A stretch of DNA of 64,000 bases, taken from NCBI RefSeq assembly GCF_905404315.1, contig NC_066288.1, positions 4,216,001 to 4,280,000 of the forward strand, in the 5' to 3' direction. The notes beneath the pieces were generated by a model. That model was given only the letters and a program-made list of their open reading frames with translations, was not told where the DNA came from and searched no databases. The position numbers were made by a program, and so were the translations under genes. The DNA comes from Leptidea sinapis (lineage: Eukaryota; Arthropoda; Insecta; Lepidoptera; Pieridae). Below, piece by piece: positions 1 to 10,126 of this stretch; positions within the stretch are counted from its first letter, which is position 1, and each line of letters opens with the position of its first letter.

Positions 1-2485
1 AAGCTATTTGTTCAAAGTCTTGAAGTAATTCTAATTTAATTTTTGTGCATTTTAACATAGCATCCCAACTTAACCCAGGTGCTGTATAATAATGAGCTGG
101 ATCTAGACCATATGTTTGCAAACATAAGGCTCGGAAATTTTCAAACACATCTGTTAAAAGTAAAACATCGGTTTTAAGATATAAATCAGAATAATCTGAC
201 ATATTTTGACAATGAAAGTGTTGCCAAACATCCTTGGCATGTTCATAATCTTCATCGGAAATATGTGTGTCGGTTAATGTATTGTAAAATTTATCGCGAC
301 TAGGGAGTGCTGAAAGTTTTAAGGAATCATGTGATGACATAAATTCATATGGATAAATTCCTTTTTTTCTAAGACGTAAAAAATCATTATTATTTGGAAA
401 ATTATATTTTAATGTTTGAAATTGTTCTTCCTTCAAATTTTGAACAAGTTTGTCTAAACTACAAGGTAAAAATTTAAACGAATCAACGAATCTCAATTGA
501 ATTTTATGATTATTTAATTTTATCGTTTTTGTGAAAGAAATGTACTTTTCTTTCGTTTGTGGAATAATATCAATTTCCCCTTCAATAGAATTTAATGCAT
601 GAACAATAAAATGAGAGTCATATTGACTAAGATTGTGTAAAAAAACTGGAATGTGATAGGGGATTCTAAACTTTGTCTTACATACTTCGTGTGCAACTCC
701 TCTAAAATTTCCTGTATGCGAGTCAAAGTATAATGCACATTCACCATTTAAATTAGATTGACATATAAAGCAGTCTTTACATTGTGAAATAATTTCATTA
801 TCATTGGAAGTTAAAGGTTTTGGACTTATGACAAAATAATTTTTTGTGCAAATCACTTCTAAATCTTTATACAACTGATTCATAAAGACATGAGTACAAT
901 GAGGACCACTATATGTTTCATATTTTGATAAACTATCATCATATGAACATTTAATATAGTACCCAAAACTATAAACTTCGTGTTTGTGAACATTAGTTGT
1001 ATAAGGTTTTGATGGATCGTTAAAGCATGTCTGAATTGGATTAAGGAAAGCTTCAAAATCCGCGTATATAACAAAGGGTATTTGTAACATCTTATTAAAT
1101 TTATCAAATTTTAAGACATTGTTTGAAATTGGTTGTTCAAACCAATCTTTTAAAGTTTTTTCTGTATTAGGCAATTCCACTTTAATATGACAACAATCAT
1201 TCAATTGATGAGCTGATAACTTATCATTTGTTGAGAAGTGTAAAAGACAACCGTCACAGATGTAGATTGCATGTTCATGGTTTGAAATTTGACCACTTAC
1301 TAAACGCGATAGGTTTTTAATGTAGCAAAAATGATTAATTGTTCCGTGCGAAATAAATAATAAATTGATATGAACAATTTTCCGTGATTTTGTTAAATAC
1401 AATGGACCAACTAATTCATGTACTTTCTTTTTACAATTGTATTCAAGACCAAAAACATTTACACTTAAATTATTTAACCTTTCTACTTTCTGTATATCTG
1501 TCATTTTAACAGGAAACGTAACTCCGTCAAAATTTAATTTATTTGAATATTTACTGTAAGATGAAACTCTCTGAGAGTTCTTAGTAACTGGATATAATGC
1601 AGAAAGCAAAGCCCATTTAAAGCATAAATCATCCGAGTTTTGTACATTTATAACACTTTTTTTTAATTTGATTTCTTTAGGTAATTCAATATATGATTTT
1701 CCACGTAATGGATTGAATTTGTTTATATTCATGTCTAATGCATTTATTTTCTTAAGACTCCAACCACTATCTTTTTTCTCAAATGTGCTAATTTTAGTCA
1801 TCAACATATCACATAAGGACGAAAAGAAAAAATTTAAATCCTCACCCTGCATTATAGTATAACTACATGTTTGAAATTCAAATTCATTAGAAATATTTTT
1901 TGTTTCTTGAACAAAATTAGCGTGCAGAATAAAATTAACTTTAAAAATTGTAAGCAATCGAACAGATTCCTCAAATAGTGAAATAATTTCATTTCTAATA
2001 GAATTCAAAAACATTTCTGGTGTTTCGAATGTTTGTAATTGGTTGGATTTACTCTTAATTTTATATGAGATAATTCTATTACCAAAAGCCGATTCGTGTA
2101 CTGTGACATTTTTTAAAGTACTATGTAATTGCATTACGTTATTCTTATGGAGGTTACTTCTAAGGTGATTTGCATAATATCTTTTCCGTATTAAGATTTG
2201 ACATAAAGAACAGTTCACCATTTCATCGGTCACACTGGTGAGCCCCGATGATGTGGATGGTTCCCCTTGTCGTCCTCTCTTTGTACTTGTATCATTGTCT
2301 TCACTGCCTTGTAATACTGCACTTCTTCTCTTAAAACCTCCTCCACTTTGTAGAACAGGTTGACTACAACATAAGTGAATGATATTAGCCACATTTCATC
2401 AATAATATAATACTAAATAATTTACAAAGAAAATAACTCACTTGATCATTTTTTCAACCTCATTACATACAAAGCAGAGTTCCAT
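1..2485 (-). CDS. Polinton/Maverick-like protein-primed type B DNA polymerase (N-terminal ~802 residues; C-terminus off window)
   Basis: Family B DNA polymerase of the organellar/viral protein-primed type, expected to replicate a Polinton-like element. Seen: exon 1 is 2442-2485 and exon 2 is 2363 down to the window edge, joined by a 78-nt intron. The joined frame has no stop over about 802 codons. N-terminal C4-x2-C7 is followed by a C2H2-like finger C66-x2-C69-x11-H81-x5-H87, and a second finger is C384-x2-C387-x12-H400-x4-C405. Exo I is D450-x-E452 in YADFEAF, Exo II is D597 in HNLSQYDSHF, and Exo III is Y743-x3-D747 in YLKTDVLLL. A conserved-looking YGLDPAHYYTAPGLSWDAM block follows. The palm motifs (SLYP-like, DTD) lie beyond position 1 and cannot be judged. 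The start was chosen because the ATG at 2485 splices in frame; without the intron the frame meets TGA in the intron. A host-domesticated copy is possible. The family call is firm and the gene model is good. Confidence 0.9.
2364..2441 (-). other. Predicted intron of the type B polymerase gene
   Basis: Reading the minus strand, the donor GTGAGT begins at 2441 and the acceptor TTGTAG ends at 2364. The intron is 78 nt and contains in-frame stops. Removing it joins a 44-nt exon 1 to the long exon with phase preserved. This is inference from splice consensus and phase only. Confidence 0.7.
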
Positions 2486-2598
2486 ATCGTTATGTTTAAT
2501 TTTCCAAATGATGAGAATATAATAATATTATTTGTATAAGAGAATAAATAAACTAATAACTAAACTGAACTAATATTTATGTATTTCTTCATAGCTAC

Positions 2599-3169
2599 CT
2601 ACTTATTGTTAAAATTATATTTCTTATAATTTTCTGTTTCTAAAATTTTCTTCGTAACATTGTATAAAATCTTTTTTATGTCCTTATAACTTTCATTATT
2701 GTCGATTGTATAATATTTTAATCTATAATCAGCGTATTTCCATTGTTCTTGTGCAGGCGTGTTTTTTATTTTATTGAGATCATAGATTTCTATTTTAACC
2801 AAATGTGATGCATTTCTTCCGTCATCTGCATTAGTTGTAATGTAAATACTTCCATTCTCATGTGCTCTGGATATTGATGATGATATTTTCTTTTGTTTTG
2901 TTTTTTTCACTTCGAATAATGCATCTATATTTTCATTTGAGCTGGCCCTCTTCAAGGATTTAAGTTGAGGAACTTTTAATGAATCCTGACTATCTTCAGA
3001 TAATGGATAGTAAAATGTTTTATATGTAGTTTCTTCCATTGTTGGGGTGAATGCATTCTACAACAACAATTAGACTGCTTTAGAATAGTATTATACATAC
3101 ATATCTTAATATAACAAATGATATTACTTTTTAATTTCAAAGTGAATAATAGATAAAACTTACCTCCAT
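2599..3169 (-). CDS. Unknown small basic protein of the Polinton-like element (two exons, 154 aa)
   Basis: I do not recognise this gene. Without splicing, an ATG at 3039 gives 146 aa. A 6-nt coding exon at 3164-3169 (ATGGAG) followed by donor GTAAGT, and an acceptor TTGTAG ending at 3058, add eight residues in frame (intron 3058-3163, 106 nt). The protein has an acidic/serine-rich N-terminus, a lysine-rich stretch near residues 50-60 (KKTKQKK, nuclear-localisation-like), a middle segment with alternating beta-like residues, and a Lys/Asn/Tyr-rich C-terminus. No catalytic motif or membrane segment is seen. It lies 113 bp upstream of the polymerase start on the same strand, and both genes share the tiny-first-exon layout. 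A DNA-binding or virion-core role is possible from charge and position but is only a guess. Confidence 0.6.
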
Positions 3170-3668
3170 TGCAGCAAATCACTCAACAATTACACAACAC
3201 ACAAAATATATACTAATTTGACTGAATACGCCACTTCAATGATTATTTTTCTGAACAGTTCTAGCATTTTATACTAAAATATCGTAAAAGTAAATTTGTT
3301 TATGATTAGTACTGGTTTTTAAATATTGTGGTGAAACATAATGGCACTTAAATGATAAGTTCAATTATTGATAGTTTAATGGAGTCAACATTTCCAGATT
3401 GTACTAATGACTACGTAAGTATGTAGGTACAAAGTTCGTTTTCAATCAGCTTTTATATTATAATAAAATTGATGAAAATATAATTTCATCAAATGTTCAT
3501 AGATTTATATTTGAATCGCTTGTAATGATATTTTGTTTTATTGTAACCATATAAGTTTTAAATACATGAATAAGATACATTAAAGCCTTATTTATTGAGT
3601 GCTTATGTTATTATGATCCACATAACTATTCAATCCTCGCAACTGACAAGACCCTGTTCTCAACTAAT
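3170..3668. promoter_or_regulatory. Divergent intergenic region between the unknown gene and the protease
   Basis: This is 499 bp of AT-rich sequence between two divergently read starts (3169 leftward and 3669 rightward). A TATA-like stretch (TATATAC on the plus strand, about 3206-3213) lies roughly 40 bp upstream of the leftward ATG. No clear TATA box is seen for the protease. It probably holds both promoters, inferred from layout. Confidence 0.35.
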
Positions 3669-4115
3669 ATGAATACAATCGAGATACAGAATTATTTGAA
3701 CAAAATCGATCCCAGTATTAAAAATAATGTTTATGCGGCAAACCGATTGCCGATATATGTTGTAACGCCCTGTTATATTGTCAGCAATTTAGATAGTGAT
3801 AATAAGCCAGGCACTCACTGGGTTGCAATACACATTGATGAGCAGGGTATTGGACAATACTTCGATTCATATGGTCGTCCACCTCAGGGATTCCAGCTGA
3901 TGTTTTTACAAAGGAATTGCAGAATGTATAACTACAATACTGCAAGAGTACAGAATGAATATACCGCAGTGTGTGGCGAGTACTGCATAATGTATCTATA
4001 CTTTAAGTTTAATAAGAAGAGTTTGAATGATTTCATCAAATATTTTGAAAATGATACAATCTGCAATGATGTTTTATTATATACTTTATTTAAATCATGT
4101 TTTAAAAATAAATAA
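3669..4115 (+). CDS. Adenain-like cysteine protease (Polinton PRO, C5/C48 type), 148 aa
   Basis: Predicted adenovirus-protease/Ulp1-fold cysteine protease, which in Polintons and adintoviruses is thought to process capsid proteins. Seen: H50 in PGTHWVAIHI, D66 in QYFDSYGRPP, Q95, and C102 in VCGEYCIMYL. The His-to-Asp spacing of 16 and Gln-to-Cys spacing of 7 match the adenain arrangement, so C102 is the likely nucleophile. The frame is uninterrupted, and the length is at the short end for the family because the adenain C-terminal part is absent. The ATG at 3669 is the only sensible start. It is divergent from the unknown gene and polymerase, which fits a Polinton cluster. There is no stop or frameshift, so it may have been active recently. 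Generic Ulp1/SUMO proteases are usually longer and carry different flanks. Confidence 0.88.
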   Translation: MNTIEIQNYLNKIDPSIKNNVYAANRLPIYVVTPCYIVSNLDSDNKPGTHWVAIHIDEQGIGQYFDSYGRPPQGFQLMFLQRNCRMYNYNTARVQNEYTAVCGEYCIMYLYFKFNKKSLNDFIKYFENDTICNDVLLYTLFKSCFKNK

Positions 4116-4384
4116 TAAATACAGAAACTGTCTTTTTAATCGTAGTAACGAATGTGATAGAGGTAATTAGTAAATTACCTGTATCACGTTCATGGAAATT
4201 TAGACATTGAGTCGCTCACCAATCATTAGCTAAATGACCAGTGATTATTAATGATTATGGTTCTATTTAATTTAAAATGCTAACTTTGAAACTATAAGAG
4301 ATATCGAAAAACGGATCAGCGCAATCGCTCGGAAATACATCAAAACCCCCAGTTTGACACCAAACTTCTTTTTTTTTTTTTTTT

Positions 4385-4476
4385 AGTAGGCATCACGAGC
4401 AAGTGAGCCAGAATCGAGGAGCCAGAACCGGCGAATCCCTACTACTGTGAGCCAGAACCGGCGAATCCCTACTACT
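4385..4476. repeat. 28-bp direct repeats with period 30; candidate right terminus of the Polinton-like element
   Basis: Two identical 28-bp units (4419-4446 and 4449-4476, starting GAGCCAGAACCGG and ending CTACTACT) follow a degenerate partial unit at 4403-4418. A 17-nt T run precedes them. The last unit ends ...CTACTACT, so read inward the terminus would begin AGTAGTAGGG. Polintons typically start with AG. The matching terminal inverted repeat would be outside the window, so the boundary is unproven. Confidence 0.35.
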
Positions 4477-5143
4477 CACAATATTATTCACCCGTATCGG
4501 TAGATAAAGTTTGGGATATTTTTAGTATCAATGTGTGGTATATTTGGATTTTAACATTCAAACGAAAGGTCGGGCTAGAATGAAAAGACCGCGTTTAAGA
4601 ATTGGCAAATACTCTAAATAAATAAAAGTATAATGCGAGCATTTTATTAGTAAAATATTTTAAATTTAAAGTTTTCATTACCAACAAGAGCAGAGTTACA
4701 TTCCCAGTATATATATTATATATATTATCATCTTTTTCCATCACCATGGATGCAAAGAATTCGAAAAGAAATAAAAAAGGGTTTTAAGGTAGGAAATAAT
4801 TAATGTTTAAATTCAGTAGCTATAATTAATTCAAAAATATTTAATAAATAATAAAATAATAAAACTTTTTCTTTGAACAATTTAACTAAGCTAATACAAA
4901 CAAGTAAAAACGATGATAGCTGCAAAAGTATGAACTACAGCGCAGCTAACAATGACCTTCTCCGAATACAATAAGGAATGATATTCCATGCACAAAGATC
5001 TAAATAGCAAACAGAGTACAGTATTTGATAGCAAGAAATTAAAAAATAGTACAGGACATGTGATTTGAAATGTATACATTATTATAATAATATTATGTGA
5101 TTAGTTTTGGGTGAAGTCTGTGGGTGAGTGTAAGAGATATGTA

Positions 5144-5417
5144 TACAGGACGTCCCAAAGTTATGGGTCATGAAGGGAAAGTACCTTAAATATCGTTGAT
5201 AGGGTATTTTACTGAAAGAAGACTTTATGTTATTTTTAAGAGTTAGTAATTCTGCATTCAAAAAATTTTCTAAAAATTACTTGTCTTGTCTGGGACTCGA
5301 ACCGACTTAAATGTAAAAAAAAACACCCCTTTAAAAATCTTCTTTCAGTAAAATACCCTATCTACGATATTTAAGGTACTTTCCCTTCATGTCCCATAAC
5401 TTTGGGACACTCTGTAT
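5144..5417. mobile_element. MITE with ~80-bp terminal inverted repeats, TA-flanked
   Basis: The left arm 5145-5224 (TACAGGACGTCCCAAAG...) and right arm 5336-5416 are reverse complements apart from a few changes. Both ends abut TA. The ~110-bp centre has no coding capacity. The TA target and simple long arms suggest a Tc1/mariner-type derivative. A related end occurs at 63655-63747. Confidence 0.75.
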
Positions 5418-5418
5418 A

Positions 5419-5781
5419 GTGATTGTGAAGTTTCTTACATTTGTGCTGTGTGTGGTTTTCTTAGGTGTGTGAGGGAGTGATGAATATTTGACACATCGAC
5501 AAGTTTCTCTGTATCTTCATAACGTAGTGTTTTTAGCCAGGAGTCAAGTTTCGCTTTACATTTCCTCTTGGTCAGTGGATAGGTTTTATGCTTTTTTTGA
5601 TTTTGTTATAAATTTTAGACCTTATGTGTTTGTAATGGCGACTTGCAGCTATAGTTCTACGTGAATCAATGCTACATACTCTATTTAAGCGGCGTGTGGT
5701 ACAGTTTATAATAAATACTTCTAAACATTTTTTGTTAACGAATTTTTTTTTTATTAAGTCCTCTAAGAGTATTTTATCCAA
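5419..5781 (-). mobile_element. LINE ORF2 C-terminal fragment and 3' UTR (same family as 33190-33995)
   Basis: A minus-strand frame ends in KIYNKIKKSI and, after a one-base frameshift near 5570, continues with a Lys-rich segment containing SWLKTLRYEDTEKLV. This aligns with KWLKSLDYEATEILL in the copy at 33202-33492. It is followed downstream by CA-rich 3' UTR, as in that copy. It is a degenerate 5'-truncated non-LTR retrotransposon, and the MITE at 5144-5417 abuts its 3' side. Confidence 0.55.
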
Positions 5782-5844
5782 ATGTAGTGATTTTTTATCG
5801 AGTATAAAACCCGCAAAGTTTTGTCTTTAATCAATTCGTGAGAG

Positions 5845-5960
5845 TCTCGTGCCAGAGTTTGGCGAGTCAACATCTCCCGAGGTTGTCTCGTATAGTGATG
5901 AAACACGTGTTGAAATTTGGATAACAATTATAGATTTCCGCAAAATAAGCCTAATTAAAT
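5845..5960 (-). repeat. Partial copy of the CTCTACACGAGGCATCC fold-back repeat family
   Basis: Shares AGTCTCGTGCC, GAAACACGTG and GATTTCCGCAAA blocks with the copies at 20800-21015, 36415-36605 and 44978-45208. It is degenerate and one-sided. Confidence 0.5.
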
Positions 5961-6285
5961 AAAGTATTTTATTTAAATGTTCCCAGCATTGTCAGTAATA
6001 ATCTCTCTACTGACTGAAATAAATGCTGCCGTTAGATAGTTGCAGCAATTCTTTCTAGAAGAACAAGGAATATATAGAAGAGGATGTATGGATGAAATGT
6101 ATGGAGAAAATCTCTTGGCATATTGCCAACGCGTCAATTGCGTTTTCGTGGATCGGAAAAGGCCTATGGACGGGTAGTGCGCAGCGGGTTAAAGCCATTA
6201 TGCAGCATCAAGTTAGTTCATAAACCTACAAGAACTTTCATACTCGTTAGAATAAACATGGTATAACTCATAAACTAACTATATC

Positions 6286-6545
6286 GGCGACCTATGTAGC
6301 CCAGTGGTTATTAGTAACACTGCCTACTGCGCTAGAGGTGCCGGGTTCGAATCCCGGTAGGTGCAAACATTCATATAATGAATATTGTTGTTTGTTTCCG
6401 AGTCATGGATGTTTATATGTATTTTTGTATGTTAAAGTAAGTATATTGCATTAAATATATCGTTGTCTTGTTCCCATAGTGGCTATGACTGGTTTGGGGC
6501 AAGATAATTTGTGTTAAAGTGTTCAATATTATATTATACTAGGCA
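6286..6545 (+). mobile_element. tRNA-derived SINE
   Basis: The head GGCGACCTATGTAGCCC carries A-box-like and B-box (GGGTTCGAATCC) promoter elements. It is followed by a body with GTTTCCGAGTCATGGATG and ATATCGTTGTCTTG. Copies of the same head occur at 8586, 13546 and 38303. It belongs to the tRNA-headed SINE type widespread in butterflies and moths. Confidence 0.8.
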
Positions 6546-6604
6546 GTCGCTCCATTCCCAATCTGTGGTATCATTAAGAAAGTAATTTATGTTATTGTAA
6601 CTAC

Positions 6605-6845
6605 AAGCTATTCCGACACACGTTGTTCTGTACATAATAAATAAAATACTGTTTTTTTATGAATTTGTCAATAATATTTCAAAGCATCAAGAATAATTTC
6701 GTAAAATATGCTCAAAAATTATGGGTCCCAAATCGAAATAAAAACTATCATATCTCTCAAGTTGGACCTAACTGCACTCCATGAAGTAATCCCCATTTAA
6801 ATCCGTTTATTAGTTAGGAGTTCACTGGATTTATATATATTACTA
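6605..6845 (-). mobile_element. Helitron-like fragments, reverse orientation
   Basis: AGCTATTCCGACACACG at 6606 and ACTAGCTTACCCCGCAAACG at 6841 both read, on the minus strand, as the GC-rich hairpin and CTAG-type 3' ends seen in the cleaner copies at 32112 and 47149. They are degenerate, and 5' ends are not resolved. Confidence 0.5.
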
Positions 6846-6999
6846 GCTTACCCCGCAAACGTATTGCCATATAAAGTAATAAACAAAATGTAATATTAAA
6901 ATTTTTATATTTCAGGTTTTTTACTGTCAGGCCCTGCTTTATTAGTTTAGCCGTTTCCGAAAAATAATGACACACTCGACAATTCACTTATTAACCTTT

Positions 7000-7640
7000 C
7001 CGGATCGGCGCGCTCCGCCGCTCGATGTACACCTTAGATCGGCAAGCGGTCGGCGCTCGCGCACCGTTTTCCCCGTGCGTATTATTTTACGTGTAGTTAT
7101 AAAATGCTTATAACTAGGGTGATTTGAGTGACTGTCACTGAAAGCTATTGAAACAAGCTATAAGACTATGTATAAATTATTCATATTGTCTTTCTTTTTT
7201 ATTTCACACAGACTTTTCATTCGACAATAAGTGTAAAAATAGGTATATTTTAAAATAAATATTGTTATTATTGTTAATTACTTGTTTTATTTATTTCCTT
7301 TTATGTTTTTATAATGAACATTATATGTTCATTATAAAATAAAGCCAAAATCTCCACAAAGAACAATCTTCGTGCAAAGTCTTGATAACGACCGCTTATT
7401 ATATTCACTTGTCGGATTGTTCAATAATTATTATCAAATATTTCATGCTACAATATACTGCACCTGATCTTATATTAAGAAATACTAAAAATACCCGCTA
7501 TTGTAAATTTTAAAACCACAACCTCGAAATGGGCGTTGTTTCCGAAGTTCGTGTTATTATAAAAAAATTAAACACGCGTTGAACACTTGTTTAAATAGAG
7601 TTCTATTGCAAATCCGTGTCTTTCTGTTGTTTAGCATCAA
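7000..7640. other. No gene seen; GC-rich island then AT-rich sequence
   Basis: A short CG-rich block (about 7004-7075) stands out from its AT-rich surroundings. No reading frame of interest or recognised repeat is seen. Confidence 0.5.
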
Positions 7641-8275
7641 ATTCAAATTAAAATTCAAATATTTTTATTCAAAATAGGATTTATAATCACTTATTGAACG
7701 TCAAAATCTACCACCCATTCAAAAGAGACTGCCTCAGACCTGAGAAGAATGGGCGCAAGAAACTCAGCGGGCTTTTTTTTTATATAAAATATGGATTACA
7801 ATGTAATATCGTACAATAAACATTTATAATTAAAGAGCCTGAGGGTGTTCGCTTTAATTCCAGTCCGTGGTGTCATTAAGAAAATCGTTTATGCTATAAT
7901 AACATTTCCCACACAAACGTTTTTTAACAATTCTTTTAAATTTCGTAACACATTTCTTTTGTACATTTTCTGGGATCATATTGTAGAAGCATATACATCG
8001 CCCAACAAAAGACTTACTAACCCGACCCAACCGAGTAGTAGGCATAACATGTTTATGTTTGTTCCTCGTGTTAACATTATGAATGCCACAGTTTCTAGAA
8101 AATTCCTCAATGTGCTTATGAACATACAAAACATTATCAAAAATGTATTGAGAAGCAACAGTCAAATTGTTTATTTCTTTAAATTTTTCTCTTAATGATT
8201 CTTTAGAACCTAGGTTATAAATCGCGCGAATAGCCCTCTTCTGCAGCACAAAGATAGTATTAATATCGGCCGCAC
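7640..8275 (-). mobile_element. CR1/jockey-like LINE: ORF2 C-terminus plus 3' UTR
   Basis: The minus-strand frame 8249-7854 (131 aa) is uninterrupted and begins inside the LQKRAIRAIYNLG motif that follows the reverse-transcriptase thumb. It continues through NTRNKHKH and ends FLNDTTDWN-stop. The 3' UTR contains AAGAAACTCAGCGGGC and ends in TCAAATTCAAAT-type repeats at about 7640. This is a 5'-truncated insertion. Related copies are at 53440-53955, 57426-58020 and 58498-58860. It supplies only the post-thumb domain of a reverse transcriptase. Confidence 0.8.
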
Positions 8276-8585
8276 GTCAATTTTTAGACGTTGCTTAAAT
8301 AGTTAAACTGTTTAAGAAAACAAGTGTCTAAGACATGTTTAAATTATTTTTTGTTATAACGCCATATTATGTGTTTAGCTGAAGTGTTGTTTGTTTGAAC
8401 ACGCCAATCTTTAGGTCCTTCAATCGGCTTTGAATAATTATTTTTGTGTATTATAGCCAGATTTATGAGGAAAAGTAAATAAAGGCTAAATAGCATTAGG
8501 ATCACTGCTCAGCTTTAAAAATATATAAAGTAAAAAGAAAAAGAATTTTCGAACTTCTAAATCCGTTTATATCCGTATATATATT

Positions 8586-8665
8586 ATGACGACCTGTATA
8601 GCCGAGTGGTTAGCGATCCTACCTACTAAGCTAGAGGTCCCGGGTTCGAATCCCGGTAATCGGGT
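8586..8665 (+). mobile_element. tRNA-derived SINE head (truncated)
   Basis: CGACCTGTATAGCCGAGTGG and GGGTTCGAATCCCGG match the head of the SINE at 6286, but the usual body does not follow. No CCA or proper acceptor pairing is seen, so it is not called a tRNA gene. Confidence 0.7.
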
Positions 8666-8675
8666 CAAACCTCAT

Positions 8676-9326
8676 TCGGCTCATCACTAATAAATACTAT
8701 TTATTAATCACATATTACATAATAAATAAAAGTAGATAATTAATAATTATTAACAGTATTATATATACTTCACTTATATTTGAATTTTGGTAAATGTTAT
8801 GATGTCCAGTGGGAGGCTTCTTTGCACAGGATGCCGGCTAGATTATGGGTACCACAACGGCGCTTATTTCTGCCGTGAAACAGTATTGTGTAAGCATTAA
8901 GTACTGTGTTTCGGTCTGAAGTGCGCCGCAGCTAGTGAAATTACTGGGCAAATGAGACTTAACATCTTACGTCTCAAGGTGACGAGCACAATTATAGTGC
9001 CGCTCAGAATTATTGGGTTTTTCAAGAATCCCGAGCCGCACTGCATTGTAATGGGCAGGGAGTATCAATTTCCATCATCTCTTCGTTTTACATTCGGTTT
9101 AACCGATTTTCGGCGGCTTGAACAGAACTTCGGCATTCGGCCGAAGCAATTTTTTATTTTTACCGAATGTTCGGCAGAAGTTCGTATTCGATTCACACCA
9201 CATTCGGCCCATAACTAATAAATACTATTTATTAATCACATATTACATAGTATATAAAAGTAGGTAATTAATAATTATTAACAGATATTTAGCTCACTTA
9301 TATTTGAATTTGGTAAATGTTATGAT
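8676..9326. repeat. ~127-bp direct duplication flanking a retroposon
   Basis: 8676-8803 and 9198-9326 are near-identical (CATTCGGC...ACTAATAAATACTATTTATT ... GTAAATGTTATGAT). The 290-bp retroposon tail and a TTCGG-rich segment lie between them. It looks like a local tandem duplication followed by insertion, or like duplication accompanying the insertion. Confidence 0.75.
8808..9080 (+). mobile_element. ~290-bp dispersed retroposon tail (copy 1)
   Basis: The family starts CAGTGGGAGGCTCCTTTGC, contains GAAATTACTGGGCAAATGAG and CAAGAATCCTGAGCGGCAC, and in full copies ends CGTCTCGTCCC followed by an A-rich tail. The A tail and variable 5' ends point to a retroposon (SINE or 3' end of a LINE). 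Here the 3' end is replaced by other sequence near 9080. Confidence 0.8.
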
Positions 9327-9682
9327 TTATGGGACAAATATTAATACACGCGGATAACACCGCGGGACGATAAATAATATATTCGAAGCTATCAATAATA
9401 GCATAACACATGAAATGGAATTGAAGTATTATTTCATTAGCAGACTTATATGTGAACGTATAAAAGAGAATGAATAGGCTACTCGCATTAAAAATATAAA
9501 ATCGTGCGGTTTAACTGAATGCTAACGGAATTTAATATAATGCGAATAAAAATAAACGGAATATTTCTAGATAAAGCACGGCTTCTATTGTTATTGAATA
9601 TTGGAAATGCCTTAAAATACTTCGGTGTTTAATAATAAATCAGATTAGTCCTCGTATTGCGGAACGCTGGTGGTTATATTAA

Positions 9683-10122
9683 GGCGAAGAGTAAGCAGAA
9701 AACACGCAAACATGGTGTTTTTAGACAAGTTTTGTGGTGAAAGTATAGCATTTCGAGCTATGAACACTACTTAATCCTGTTACACATATCCTTAAGTCTT
9801 ATTTGTAGGTTGCTAATGCTTGCTGTTGGTTATAGTTAACACTGCCGAGCCTTTTTGAACTAGCACATTTCTTTGAAGTTAAACAAGTTTTTTGGCATGG
9901 CGTGACGCATTTTTTTTGGTACTTCTCTCAGAAAAGTTATTCTTATAGCTTGTACTTTTTTGTGTAGGTTCATTTATTCAGATTAGTAGTGAATAACGAG
10001 GACTGTAAGCATATAAACTGTTTTCCACGCAAGAATTTTGAAAATATTGGCTTTGTTACATAGATGGCGGGCCGGCAGTCGTGAACTCATATCGCTCAAG
10101 GTCGCTGGCGTTTAGTGTCGCC
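9683..10122 (+). mobile_element. TTAA-flanked piggyBac-like MITE, copy A (440 bp)
   Basis: Flanked by TTAA at 9679-9682 and 10123-10126. It begins GGCGAAGAG and ends AGTGTCGCC, giving short imperfect terminal inverted repeats GGCGA/TCGCC. An inverted copy lies at 17490-17927 and is also flanked by TTAA. It has no coding capacity. The TTAA target and short inverted ends fit piggyBac-type mobilisation. Confidence 0.8.
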
Positions 10123-10126
10123 TTAA

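Noticed and set aside
880..1107. 75-aa minus-strand frame
   Set aside because: It is an alternative frame inside the type B polymerase exon, whose own frame is open and carries conserved motifs.
1668..1862. 64-aa plus-strand frame
   Set aside because: Antisense to the polymerase exon; no protein features.
2976..3182. 68-aa minus-strand frame
   Set aside because: It reads through the predicted 106-nt intron and an alternative frame of the unknown gene.
3669..4115. Host SUMO protease
   Set aside because: Too short, linked to a protein-primed polymerase, and with adenain-like spacing rather than the longer Ulp1/SENP domain.
6286..6362. Functional tRNA gene
   Set aside because: The A/B-box-like head is shared by four dispersed copies with a common non-tRNA body and divergent stems, which fits a SINE.
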